64,000 nucleotides of DNA from Paragonimus skrjabini miyazakii (GCA_014338405.1 JTDE01000224.1:127750-191749); one strand, 5' to 3'; counted from the first letter of the stretch, positions 25,201 through 38,107 are shown. Numbers and translations: made by a program. Notes: a model not told the origin generated them from the sequence alone.

Positions 25201-25794
25201 GCAAACATGGTATGAGTCTGTGTTTGTCACATCAAATGATGTGTTTGAAGAACGTTTAGTTTAATCCTCCCAATTCAATCGATCACCAGCAACCTTCCTG
25301 AAAATGCGTTTGAATAGTCGAAGGTTCTTGGTTTTGGGTACTTTCAAGTGCTAAATTGGCCATGATGCATTACACAGACGATTTTGTTCTGCACAGGCCT
25401 CATATTGTACGTAAATAAACCGGCTAGAGATAGTAGAAATACCCAGCTAATTTTATGTAATACGATTCGCGACAGTAAATTGTAAAATTTTTAAGTTTTA
25501 GGACGTTTCCATTTTTACTGTCTGTGTTTCGAGCAGTCCGAGTGAGATTGGGAATATTTACCCATTTGGAACTAGCTTGCAAGAGGCTGGCCAGATTTGT
25601 GAAAACGTATTGCTATTAACTACAACAGCGTATCCGCTGACTGAGAAACTACACATCCATTAAAAGCTTGAACTCAGGCTGAATTCAAGCCAAAGAAAGG
25701 AAGCGCAAGTCTACACATTATCTGTGCTTCACCAGGTATGCCACAAATCTGCTCAAGCAACCATTCTTAGTAATACGTGGCATCCAAAAGACGT

Positions 25795-26140
25795 GTGTTG
25801 CACACCGCTGGTGTACAATCTATTTTGCTACATGGTTGGAACACGATGAAAGTTCGTGGAAGAAATTCGAACACTCCTTCCGCTATTCGCCAACGTTGAC
25901 CAAAATCAAATGAGACTCTCACATGCATGAGGTGGATGTACCGCAGATTTGGAAAAATTCGGATACGCGATCAGTTGACACAGTAACTCACCTGTACAGT
26001 CGGAAATGGGTTAGTCACATACTCCCTATCCAGCTGAGGGCTTGCCACCTTGATGATAATTTGTCTGGACTAATATCAAATGAATGTAACCGACAAATGT
26101 TCCAGTTACGAAATGGTCGCGAATTAGAAAGATGCTGAGG
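25795..26140 (+). pseudogene. Decayed RTE-type LINE fragment, C-terminal region
   Basis: Broken frames on the plus strand give ILLHGWNTMKVRGRN (compare VLLYGSETW...VED), then TCMRWMYRRFGKIRIRD (compare HRCLR.I..I.WDHR). In the 25,923-26,138 frame VDTVTHLYSRKWVSHIL lines up with the usual LHRLRWLGHVL block. Order and spacing match the same C-terminal region seen intact at 7.8-8.5 kb. Several stops and shifts are present. Assignment is by weak but ordered similarity. Confidence 0.4.
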
Positions 26141-28348
26141 AAATTGAAAATGTAGCGCAATCTACGTTCGTGAGCTCGTGGTCAAATAAATCGCACGTTA
26201 AAAGGTGTGTTAGACACAAATGCAGGTCACGGTCAATGATAAGGCTACGTTCAAGCTATGGTTAGCTATTTTATACGTATCAGGTCTACGATGTAAGGAA
26301 TACTCAATTTAAGATAGTTGTGGGCATGATCGAGGGGAAGGAAAAACCCAGCAACAATTGTGACGGGTCAGGACTATGGCCAATTTATGTACGTTTGTAC
26401 GAGTCAGTGCAAGTCTTTTATCAGGAAAGCGGTCCTACTTCAACGCTAGGGATCCGTATGCATGGAAATATTGTGAATGTCTTTGTCGACATCTACTGTT
26501 AACAGAGCAGTATCTGGAGAGCGAACAGTAAATTCTGGTGTTAAAAGTTAGCGTTGATTTAGGATCTCTTAAAAGACGATCCAAAAAAGTCGTAGTTGAA
26601 AACAAAACCACGTGTCTATGAGGTTATGCTGTTGTGTAGCAGTGAGACCAGAGTAGTGCGTCAGAGAAATATACGGTATACAAACCACGATCCGGACAGG
26701 CATTCGAAAGTTTAACGTGTGACGGCTGAGTGGCTGTATATTCCTGTGCACCTTGCGGAAACGAACCACGGGCACCATAGGTTACAATGATAAGATCGTA
26801 TGGCGGTGCGACGATTGCAGCCGCGAGTGCGTTGGCTGTCCCAAATTAGACTATCATTAACGTACTTACAACAACCTGTCAACAAACAGACGTCTCGAGT
26901 AGACTACTTCACTTACAGTGTTATACATTTCTATTTTTGTTCGTCTCAGTCAACGACTCACTCATTAGGAAGACACACCTTCGTTTCCAGAAATTTGGGT
27001 TATGGCGACATGTGAAGTTTTATTTTCCACGCTATCATTGATACATTGTGTATTGGAGACTGTTTACCGCAACGAGTAACCAAACACTTTGGAGAATTTC
27101 TGAAGCAAGTAATGATGTACCAGTCTTGATGAACCATCTGTCCGAAAACGGACGTGGCAATTGAGAACTATGGCATTGACTTACAGCTTTGCAGTATGTT
27201 TGAATATATACGAAGCTATTTTTACCAGTAAAGTCTCTTCCCCTACCCTCCTCTTCTCTTCTTTCTCACTGTACAGAGTTTCCTTTTTATTTCACGGTTG
27301 TTTGGCAGTTAAGCATCAGTGGGAACCACTGTGTATTTGCTTTTCTCCCATTTCAAACACACTCTTGTGCGGCTACATTATATCTGCTGTTGAATTGAAA
27401 CCTATAGCATGAACCTTGATCGCAATAGCTTCGACTGTTCGATCCCCATTTTGCTAGTCAATATAAGTGTGAGGTATGATAAACTTTCTTTAACTATGTC
27501 TGAGTGAAGTACATACGACTGTTGGTCGTATGTAGATACCACATAATAGCTCCAAACGAACCGTCTTTCGGTGAAGCTAATCAAGTATGTCAGTTTGCGA
27601 CGAGAAACATTGTACTGCTTACCCTGTTAGTTAGTCATTTAGGATAAGTCAGAACCAAACAGCTGTTTGACGACGTTTTGGCAGGTAGGTCATGCTCATT
27701 TCTGAAAACCGTATCGCTGGTAAATTTACGATCAAATCATCACCATTACGGAATGCAGCGGCAAATCATTCAAAGAGTGCCCTTGAACATGAAGTATTGA
27801 TTCAGTGCAGTACAAGTGCATGTGCAGGTGAAGGACACACAATCAAACTGGATATGGCTGACCCTAAACACTGAGAGTTGTATCGTATGTGTTTGAACGT
27901 GTATAAGCTGACACACCAAATCCAACGCTGAACATCACAATGGTCAAACCGCTACCGTCAAGTGATCAACAGAACGGTCAGACCTACTGTCAGATTTAGC
28001 ACACCTGAACTGCAGGCTGCTTATACATCGGTCGGTGTGTAAGCTAGTTAGAGATTATGCGCATCAATATGGCGCAGTTTTTATGGTTTTAAAGGAGAGG
28101 ACAGTGTATGGACAGATTGTAACTGGAAATCCAGTACACCGTTGTGCGTACACGGCAAGACAACGGTGTGCTACGTGTGTCCTTCATAAGAAATTGCACG
28201 ATATGTTTGGCAGAAAAGCATAGTTGTGTTGGTTGGGAGTCGACATGCACTTACCAGATGGTAAAAACATATCAGCCTAAGTTCCGTAGAATATCAAAAA
28301 AACGCCGTAAGCACAAACAAAAACAGTAAGCGCAGACGTGGCACTCAC

Positions 28349-28462
28349 CTCGAACAGAAGCAGTTCGGTTGCAGTTGTAAAGCAAAGCCAATTCACCGAA
28401 CGCGCGACCAACGTCCATGCGACCCAGAAGTTGATCATTTTTTGATACCTCAAGCACTCCCT
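28349..28462 (-). CDS. PKG exon: cGMP-binding pocket of CNB-A
   Basis: 114 bp. The acceptor (GGTAG) precedes 28,462 and the donor (GTGAGT) follows 28,349. It completes a glutamate codon begun in the upstream exon and reads GVLEVSKNDQLLGRM, then DVGRAFGELALLYNCNRTAS. The phosphate-binding cassette is complete. FGEL supplies the glutamate that contacts the ribose, and NRTAS supplies the arginine that binds the cyclic phosphate. The threonine after this arginine is the residue that favours cGMP in PKG sites. The exon ends in phase 1, which the next exon completes to alanine. The upstream boundary was chosen because it restores the conserved AEG sequence in frame. Confidence 0.92.
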
Positions 28463-28904
28463 CTACCAGAAAAAAACAACCCAGGGAAATAAGTCTGATT
28501 ATAACCAAGTTGATTTTTAAATATCACGTGACTACGTACTTTATGCCAATAATAACAGAGGATTCATGTCACGAGTTGAGTAACGTTTGACTCGAATAAA
28601 TTGATAATAGTATAAGCCTAGATCTTTCTGAATTCGTCATTGTATCAATCTATTTCGGCTACGGAATAACAGATGAATCCTTTTCTTTTCTACCGATCAG
28701 TATTTTGCACTGATAAAAACATTCACACTGTCTGACTAGAAACACTTATTGAAGTGAAAGTGGATAGTAATGTACGCTTGAACTGGTAAATCACTTGCGG
28801 GAAACAACGAATGTGTTGACAATAAAAATTCCCATTAAGTTTATTGAGAAAAGTTGACAATGATTTTCTAGCGCATATCGCCATTTTACGTATCGAATAC
28901 TTCG

Positions 28905-29327
28905 TCAACTCTTCTTGCTATACTTGTGAACAAGTTTGCCATTCCAAACTGTTCCATCACGCTTATTCATGACATATGGGGTCAGGTAGAAAGTCTTATA
29001 TTTATCTTGCAAACTAGGTAATCCTGGTTGTTTTCTATTCGGTTTCGATCTGTTCAAACTTGCCGGCAGTAGAAATAAGTGTGAATGCATTTCATATTTT
29101 GTCTGGACTGACAACCCTAAGCTCCGGAGACGTGATATAACACAATTTTTATACAAGAGCAACTGACTCGTTCTAGTGGTCTGGATAACAACAGAGATTA
29201 GGTGATTTTCAGTTCCATTATCTGCAATCAAATCATTCCGGCCATTCATTCGAAACATTCTTCGTAAATTTATGGGAACTAGGTCGCCCTGTATGGTATC
29301 AGTAGATGACTGGCTTACTACCTCCAA
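28905..29327 (-). other. Unassigned 140-codon open frame
   Basis: One of the longest open frames in the PKG introns. The protein is basic and Leu/Ser-rich with no recognised motif, signal peptide or membrane segment. There are no clear splice signals at its ends. It might be a decayed mobile-element fragment or chance. Confidence 0.15.
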
Positions 29328-31736
29328 ACTTGGAACCTTCTGTCACAACGTCACAAGTTCAACCTTGACTCGTAAGTAATTAACCCTACTTCATAGAGCG
29401 CTACCTCATCTATGGTGCTTTAATCCAGTCTTACTTTTTAATGGAAGCGATCTAAAGGTTAAATATTTTTGACCATCAGCATCGTAATCTAAATACATGC
29501 ATAGATTGTGCGCAGTCAAAAGTAGGTCGGACGGACTCACCATCGTTGTATCAAAGAGCATTCAGATGTCTCTATGAGTTGTCTTTCGTGGGAGTGCAGT
29601 TCTATTAAGCCTTGACTTTCCCTCACACTCGTTGATCCGCGGAGACGATCCCCCTATCGATTTTCTGTTCCCTTCAGGTTAACTTTCCAGATTGTCCTAG
29701 TCCTCAAATCCCAGTGGTATATCAAGTCTGATTCAGTTTGACCATGATTGGTAATCAGTTAACGGGGTACATTTACTAACCATTGGATTGTCAATTTTGA
29801 TGACACGTCACCATTCACGCTGATGATATCCTTTACAGTTAGTGTCTTAGTAATAGCGCGACTTGAGCAAGTGAAAACCGTGTCCTGTGATCTATGTCTA
29901 TGTTGGGGGGGTATGATGGTTGTGCTCTTGCGCTACAGACCTATCAAAGATCTACTGTTCCACCCAAGATTATATCATTCTTTTCTTGCTTAAAACTTTG
30001 ATATTTTTATGGAGGGAATACTGTAATCTTATGTTTGTCAAACTGACAAAGTTTTAATAACCATAGCCGAGTACTACGATATGCATAAATAACGCGGCAA
30101 CCTTAAGTTTCAAACATATAGGCTAAACAACTGGAGCGCTATTGCATAACCATTGGTAGACAATTTGACGTATTCGACGAAAGAATACTTTGCTGACTGA
30201 TCTGCAAGATTTTTCTCAAAAAACATCTAGACGGGTTGACTGGTACACCGATGGATATGTACAAAATGAGTTTTTAGTCTACTCATTTTCATATCAGCTA
30301 TAGTTATGATAAGTTCCAACCAGTAACAGAAAAAGCTTGCTGAAATACAGCAAGCCCTCTGCCAGATAAGTTACAAAGCTAGAAGACTTCGAAACACAGT
30401 CTGTGAATTACGTGGTGAGTTAATGTAACTTACAGTGGGAAACACTGTTGTGATACTGATTAATAAAGGGGACGTAAATTTATACGAGCAGTATTAGTAA
30501 TTGTAGAAACTGGATTTCTTAATGCTTTCAAAAATAGTGGAATAACTTGAATTAGGGTTGACTGTACCATAGACCATAATGCTTGATTAAACACCTCTAT
30601 CCCCCACGGCTTCTGACAAGTATGGTAACATGAAAAAGATCAATTACGCATTTTACGCTCAAATTACTAATTCATGGTGAGGTGTGTGAAACACATAGAA
30701 AGTGATCCGCTCGTTTTATCCGTTCTGCATCGTCTTCTTGTCGTTATGTCTCTTCCCTCGACACCAATCGTTCTAACCCTGACCAGAATGTACCGTGATT
30801 TGATTTATCACTCGTCAATGCAGTAATGTGGAATATTTCAAGATATAAAAATTAACATCAGAGAGGTCAAAAAGAATAAACACGCGTGGCTAAGGAGAAA
30901 TGCGAGGGCCATTTACTACGACATGTTACCGTCTCGGTCAGCATTTCTAATCAACAACTTGAATGATTACAAACTCACAATTGAGCTTTGGAATAAAGCA
31001 TATACATATTCCTCTGCTTAGGGTTCTGTAGTTCAAAAAGCCGTTATGATTTATTACTTCATAGAAAAAATTAATAATTTTACACTGACTAAACTCCAGC
31101 GCCGATAGTCACGGTAACTGGGGCTACAGCTAACAAAAACGTGACTATCAATGCGTATTTTTATCGCTGAGTCAGAACAATGTTCGGTTGATCTGTGAAG
31201 AACGTGTATTTTCAAAATAGAACAACGAAACAGCTGCTACATAAGTTGGTTGAATGCACCATTCTCCTTTCACCAGTTGCAGACACTTTGTAATTGGTTA
31301 CTGAGTATTTTCAATATATAGCTTATGTGGATGTGTTTGCTTTTGATGATGCACCATCTGGTGAATTTAGTTAAGTCCATTATCATTGGTGTTCGATAAA
31401 CGTATGGTTTTACAATTTGTAAGGAGTTATGCTATCTTGTTGTAGAAATGTAAAGGTTGTGTTTCACCTTAAAACTACTCAGAAAGTTTTGTAAATCCAA
31501 GGCTCGACAGTACTGTTTCAAAATCAATTGCTCCACACTTTTACAAAAACACTTTTGCCATAATGTATGGTGAGATGTTTTCGGTCACTAGCCGTATTGA
31601 CCAGAATGCTACCTTGCATCCTGAAGGATTTATCATTCCGAGAATTTCCGTATATTCGCACTCACTAAACAAAGTGTCCATTCTCGAGCAGATTTAACAA
31701 GAATGTAATGTACTGACAATATGGTGACCAAAAGAC

Positions 31737-31931
31737 TTAAAAAAACCCGCTCACCAGGTGGGACATCAACTTATTACAACCACGGTTCTCACATATCCAT
31801 GGGGTTGTAAACATATCCAGTGGTAGTTTTATTTCCCAAATCGCCGCCCAATCTGATAGAATGACTAACTCTTCAATTGTTCCTTCATCGACCAGCTTAA
31901 CTGTCTGTCCTGTTGATTTGGAAAGTGCCAA
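31737..31931 (-). pseudogene. LINE-thumb-like or exon-like fragment
   Basis: The frame reads VDEGTIEELVILSDWAAIWE followed by IKL. This resembles the L..L..W...W.L..N..KC block after the catalytic box in CR1/Jockey-type reverse transcriptases. The stretch is also framed by GT-AG-like signals: GTTAGCAG just upstream on the minus strand and CACCTG then GTGAGC near 31,751. It could therefore be a host exon. No YADD box is seen upstream. Confidence 0.25.
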
Positions 31932-34900
31932 CTGCTAACGGTTAATTTCCGGGTGAAAATGTTCTGTGGTTATAAGTCGTTGAATTTTGTTAATTATTGA
32001 TTTACTATATATCAAGCAAGTTTAACCGTCTCATTCGGCCGAATCGAAGAGTTTGAAGCTTTCTTTATGAAAAAACGCACAACCGTGGGTCACTAGAGAT
32101 TCCATACTCACTTTGCTTCAAATATTCCACAGAAATCTCATTTTTACTGTCTTTCAACTGAACAAACGCAACATTTTCTACTGGTGTGCGATGACTGAAC
32201 AAACATGATTTTGTCATTTCATTTATCGGTGCTGTTATGTCATGTTACAGTACAAGCCCAACTTCTACCCCCGTTAAATGTTGTCTGATTTTCGTATGCT
32301 ATCCATGCTCGATAGTTCAAGGGTTATTGTTTAGTGGTAACGATTCTTATTTTTGTCTGCAAGTAACTTCTGCTAACCACGAAATCACTAGATCTACAAC
32401 TTGCTTGTAAACAAGTCATCCACATCAGACTTTTCAGAATCGTACCAGTAAGAGCATAACCAACAAGTCAGTAAGTGATCTGTTTAGACATCTATCAGGA
32501 AATTGTCAACAGCTTTGTATATTAGCTTCAAGCAACTACAATTTTGTTTTGTTTTAAGCTCATTAAGAACCAGTGCACACATTCACGTTGAGAAATGTTG
32601 GACCGATCAATATGTCACTCATTCTAATCAAATCGTATTGATGTTTTCTCTCTCAATCAATTCCTGTAACTTTTTGCTCAACTGCTGCCCTGGACTATTC
32701 CAGTAGATACTAAATGTGAATCTATCTATGTTGTGAGTACTGATCACTTCCAAAATTAGTCTTGACGAATCTCCCTTTAATCTGTTTGTTTTTGCCTGCC
32801 TCTATTTTGTAAGACTTTAGTGGTTATGATTTGGTCGGGTTGAAATAGGTGGAATATTTCCTGGAATATTATCAGCATTTTCACAGAAAGAACTCTCTAA
32901 ATTTTAGATGTAGAAACAGGTCTCGATTTGGAAACTGTGCATCATCCACAATATGTGAATTACTCACAATTATTCACATGATATTTACATATCAGCTAGA
33001 TAACAAGTTAAAATTGTCTGCACGGAAGTAAGGATAAAACTCTCGAATCAGTTGCTCTTATTTTTATAAACATGTAATCAGAAATCAACAAACAGAGAAT
33101 TGTCTAGAATACAAATAAATTCGTCTTCGATCCTCGGGATGCATTTTCGTTAATAATCTTTCGTGGCAAAACAAAGCAGGTTTCACATAAACATTACATT
33201 GAGCAACACAAGTAGAATACAAAACAGAATCAATAATGATGTAATTATGGAGAACGTTAAACCATATACTGCAGGGAACGAATGAGACTTAATGCTTATC
33301 CAATTTCCGGTTTCGAACAATAGCTTCGCTCAGACTAAAGAAGACCTTATTGGAATGATTCTATTCATCGAAAAAGTAGCAGAACTGTGCGTAGAAAATA
33401 ACCTTGTTTGTTTACAAGTGGTCGGTATTGATCGAAAATGTAAACGAGTTAATAGGGATTTTGAAGAATACCGAAATTCCCCTCCAAAATCCATAACCTA
33501 AAAAAATTGAGTTTGCTTGCGTAAGTCACACGGTGACAACACAGATAGACAAGTTAGTAAATGCGGGTCACCTAGTGGGGTTTCGATGGCTAACAAACAT
33601 TGCTGAGTTCTGGGGCGCGAAGGTTTTTCAGTATTTGAAGTGTAATGCACGAATAAACGAGATAGGTGAACTGCTACTGGACTGATCAGCGGTTGTTTTA
33701 GTCTTCAGATATATATTAACCGATGGATAAGCCAGACTACACTTAAACAAAACATGTTGAATTTATGTTGATGAATTATTAATAACAGACAGCTTAGGAG
33801 GCGTTGGGTTCAAGTTCGTCTCTCAAACAGGATCCATGGTGTCAAGGGAAAGGCGACGGCATAGTTGTTTACTGTATAACAAACAACATAAAAATCCTTT
33901 GTGAGATCCGGTACGTAACAGGATTCTGATAACCCTTTCGTTGTGCCTCATTTAGTAGTTCAAGAGTTTCTAGGTCCGACGATTGGCAGGTGTAGCGTCG
34001 TTACGGTAAAACTAACTTACTGCAGTCAACAAGTGCACAGTGGTTTCGTCAAGCATGTTGTATTCTGGCAACGGATGGCACTGGCTAGTTTTTGTCTGGA
34101 CTTGTTGATATGTGAGATGTTGTATTCAGTGTTGCTTACAGGGTCCATCCTGCCAGGGTCCGTCCTACCAGCGCAATAGTGTGTACACAACAGTTTGCTT
34201 GGTACTATTGCGATGACTAGTCAAACATTCACCGGTGTAGAATGTATATGGATGGGATATACATGTTATTTAGTTTGAAAGAGTTTGTTAGATAAAACCG
34301 GAAACTTCTAGTATGATTCCATCAAAACAGATTTTGTACTGCATAATGTACACAGAAGTCCAAGTCAGTGTGTAACTGATGCGAATATTTTACGTTGTAT
34401 GAGTTGGCCAACTCACATGGTTTTTAGTAAATATTTATTACAGAAGAACAATCTTCCTCTCTGGTTAACCGGACGCCCAAAAAGGACAATTGCTTGCCAC
34501 AGCGATTGTTAGTATTGAACTTAATATAAGATTGTGTACATATCGGTTCGATATGGTCGTTTGATTCATGCATCACATATTCTTTTGTGCAGATCTACCG
34601 AGCTGATGATAGGTTGCAATTTCTTCCGACAGGTCATCATTATACTAACCAGCACAGGTTCAGGGGGACTTGGCTTAACAATTCACCTAGTAACAGAGAG
34701 GTTAATATTAAAACATGGTAGTTTGATGTCACACAGCTCACACAAAATAAACACAAGCAAAACAGATTTAACTTGAAGTGTCATCAATTAATCATGCACA
34801 AAATTATTCACTTCAACCTGAGACGCACTTGAGACGCACTTGAAAGTCGCCACCCTGCCTGTACTACTCGGTGTGTGTTTGATTTCATCCGATTCAAAAC

Positions 34901-35634
34901 TACCCTATATATGTACAAACTTATCCTGCCAAGCTCATAAACAGCTAAACGACAAACAGTTTTCTGTTTTTAACTCCATAGTGCACAGCATAATGGTTTT
35001 TTGTTTAGCCGATTAGGAAATCAGTCATGATTTGTATCTGTCCATAGGACCAACTGTACGACAGTGTTTGTGCATGGCAAAGGAGACTCTGGCTCAGTTA
35101 TCGCGACAGTTGTGTTACTTGTGTCCAATGCCACCGATAACCGTTGAAAATGTGTTGATTCCCAAACTGAGAGAAGCTGTTTTCCCCTATTTGCCTTCCT
35201 TATTTCAGTAACCAACCTGACGTTTAATCCAGATACCTTCCTAATCCGATTTTTGTTTTACCGAACTTATTCGCCCCTAACAGTTTAAAGCATGTGTTTC
35301 GTTTGGAACCCACTGATCTGATTGAATTAGACTATCATCGTGAACGACTAAGGTTTATATATTATAATTATTTACGGATTCCTATAATAATGAAGAGTTC
35401 AGCCTTGTTTTCAGTTTGAACTGCACGTAACTCAACGATCGAAAATGAATCGTTACAATCGTGTTTCTTATTCCTCAACATGTCTGATCCAAACTTTTGT
35501 GAAATGTACACATTACTCTTGCTTTTGGTTGGGCATTAGGGGTTCAACATATGTTGATTGTGTGAATTCTGTCTACTAAAGTTGTCAGTAATATAATGTG
35601 CATATGAACTATGAATCAGCTCCTCGTCTATCTG

Positions 35635-36159
35635 CTATGCCTTTTTCCTTACTGGTTTCTCTTTTAGGCATGAGAATGTATCTTTCGTGCCTTTCGTTTT
35701 AGTGCAGTCGAATTTCTCCATTGTATTTTCAGACTGTGGAAGTGGTTTATGATTGGTCTAGTGGAGTCATGTTTTGCGGCCTTCGTGATTGCGACTGCAC
35801 GCATTGTCTACTGCGCTGGGACAATGTCCGAGGGAACACTTGAGTTGTGAAGGTCGTCATGTGGTCCAATCATTTGCTTGTGCTCTCTGCCCCCTCTGGG
35901 CTGGACTCTATACCCCGATTGGACCGTATGATGATCTTCACAACTCAAGTGTTCTTTCGGACGTCGCCCTATCGCAGCAGCCAATGCGTGCGGTCGCAAT
36001 TACGAAGGCCGCAAAACATGACTTCACTAGACCAGGCATAAACCACTTCCACAGCCTGAAAATACAATGGAGAAATTCGACTACACTAAAACGAAAGGTT
36101 TTTACACGAAAAATACATTCTTATGCCTAAAAGAGAAACCGGTATGGAAAAAGGTATAG
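35635..36159. mobile_element. Foldback/MITE-like element with about 240-bp inverted repeats
   Basis: The left arm (about 35,635-35,880) and right arm (about 35,915-36,159) are near-perfect reverse complements. GGTTTCTCTTTTAGGCAT at 35,654 mirrors ATGCCTAAAAGAGAAACC ending at 36,140, and similarity continues outward to CTATGCC / GGTATAG. The loop is only about 35 bp. Because of the symmetry, both strands give similar open frames (MRLHALSTALGQCP... and MRPHALAAAIGRRP...), which are therefore not genes. No transposase is present. Outside the arms I could not define a target-site duplication. Confidence 0.85.
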
Positions 36160-37675
36160 TGATTTGCCCCTAATTGATCGCCTATCTGGTTTATTCGTGC
36201 ATCAGCTTTTAAATATGCAAACAGGTGTTACACAACCCCAGAATCGAACGACATTTGCTAACTATTGAGATTCTAATGTTGTATCTGCGTGTACTCAGTC
36301 GTTTATCTAGTGGCTATTATTCGAAGTAAATGGCTGAGAACAGCTAACGAATAACTACCCGAGTTTACGGAAATCGACATTTTTGCACATCTGGCTTAGT
36401 TGTATATATAAAGGGCTAATATTTTTTCATACATTTACAATGGAGACATAAATACGGATTTAAAAATGTTTCAGTTCTCATTGATTATAAAAATCCGAAT
36501 GGATCAATAGATTGAGACTGTTCTGTGTTATACTCATAAGACACATTATGACTCTCCAAAATTGACTTTGGACTCCGCTATCTCTCACAATTTCTGTAAG
36601 CTTCCGCACGGTTTGTAACAAGGGCTACAAGTGACAACGGAAGTTCACGCAAAGCCTCGTGAACAGTCTCTGTCTGATACAAGTTCGATGCACAATCACG
36701 TCCATTTCTAAACACCAGTCTAGTCAACCCACCATAAAGTCCTCGTTTGTATATAGATCCAGATTGTGCGCAAGTAAAGTGGACGGTCTGTTGCTCCACT
36801 ATGTAAGCCGCTGTGTTGTCACTTCAGTAACACGTTCTGAAAACCCATTCTGCTGAACTCCCAACATGCAATATACTTCCCGTTCAAGAATGACAACATG
36901 AAGTATGAAGGTGTAAATACGTAAAGTTACACAAACTGTCTTCTAGCTTTCAGTACAAACTGGTAATTTTTATGAAAACCAAAGACGTACCAGAATGTCT
37001 TTTGGAGGTCCCAGATAGTGCTAACAGCGTTGTATTAGATTCTTTCTTTAATCATATCAATAGTGCATCTATGTAGCAGGTCAATCAAAACTGATTTTTT
37101 GCCACACGGAAGGATACTATCTTCCATACATCTGTTCATAGTAATCGTTGAGGTTTTGACAAGCTTTAATTTGTGGAAGAGATTCCAGTTTTCGGCTGAC
37201 CATAAATGGCGCGTTCTTCAAGATTCCATGAAAAAGTGCTTATGGACAAATGACGTACAGTTATCGTCTGATGTCAATTATACTAAATAATCTATACAAA
37301 GCTTCTTTTGAGTTGCGGTTGGATGAACTTCCTTTCGACCGTCTTCATTCCCCGTGTCGTGCTTATCAAAAATAGTTAGAAATGAACGCTGTGCTGGATT
37401 AAATAGTTTCATCTCTTCTGCAAAATGCTCATACGTGAATTATACTCCAATGAGCACAAAAAAATTCTGTCCCTCTCTACACACTGTAAGCTGTTTGTTT
37501 ACTTATATATGTGTATCATAACAATAGCTGAGCCTTCGACGAATCAAAACCATTTACGATGGGTAAGAAAACGATGTTCAGACAACACTTGTTATACAGT
37601 TGTTTGACAGCACGTCTGCGTGAAATGGGGCACAATAGTTCATTTTGGACTGGCATACCCGTTATTTACTAAAAT

Positions 37676-37769
37676 GGCTAGCCGAAAGGCTTATCTGAAT
37701 GCGAACGCCGTGATCGAGTGTGGGTGGTGTTCAATTTTGAAATAACCTAAATCCCGAACCTTCACTACT
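37676..37769 (+). repeat. SINE 3'-tail copy (upstream partner)
   Basis: 94 bp, starting GGCTAGCCGAAAGGCTTATC. It is nearly identical to 38,108-38,202; differences cluster in a few bases near the start and in CCCGAACC versus CCCCTAATC near the end. No tRNA head or ribozyme precedes it, so it is either a 5'-truncated insertion or the left end of a repeat-flanked unit. Confidence 0.9.
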
Positions 37770-38048
37770 GATTCAAACCATGCTCAGTTGGTTCAATGAA
37801 GACAGTAACTTCAACCTAACTGAGAAGTCCTGATCACGGGGTTATCGATTGGATAGAACAGAGTGATTCTGTTCATTCTCCTGTCGAAATGATCGGGCAA
37901 GCTGAACACTATTCATACAAGGTTGTGGTTGAGCGTTTGGATTTGATTATTCGGTCATGCCTGTTGTGAGGTTGCTGGCATAGTGGTTAACACGTCAGTC
38001 TCACAAGCACGAGGGTCGGAGTGCAAACTCCGATCCGGACAAAGATAT

Positions 38049-38093
38049 GCACTACTGATGAGCTCTAATAAGAGCGAAACTCGAGTCTAGTGC
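38049..38093 (+). ncRNA. Hammerhead ribozyme, type I, all core bases present
   Basis: Stem I strand GCACTA (38,049-38,054) is perfectly complementary to TAGTGC (38,088-38,093). Core CTGATGA is at 38,055-38,061. Stem II is GCTCT / AGAGC with an AATA loop (38,062-38,075). GAAA is at 38,076-38,079. Stem III is the minimal CTC/GAG (38,080-38,085), followed by UC, making the cleavage triplet GUC ending at 38,087. Every invariant nucleotide of the hammerhead consensus is present. The very short stem III is typical of SINE- and Penelope-associated hammerheads, which often act as dimers. No other intact hammerhead was found in either strand by eye. Confidence 0.92.
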
Positions 38094-38107
38094 TTCCTTT
38101 CGAAGTG

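Larger units (their letters stand above)
15024..28348 (-). other. PKG intron (about 13.3 kb)
   Basis: Bounded by a GTGAGT donor at 28,348 and the ATATACAG acceptor before 15,023. It holds a LINE fragment near 25.8-26.1 kb, a weak retropepsin-like frame near 21.84 kb, small palindromes (a perfect 16-mer at 16,365-16,380; a hairpin at 19,889-19,911) and otherwise unassigned AT-rich DNA. Confidence 0.8.

Noticed and set aside
35789..36130. 113-codon plus-strand frame and its 63-codon minus-strand look-alike
   Set aside because: Both translate the arms of a palindromic element and mirror each other, so neither is evidence of a gene.
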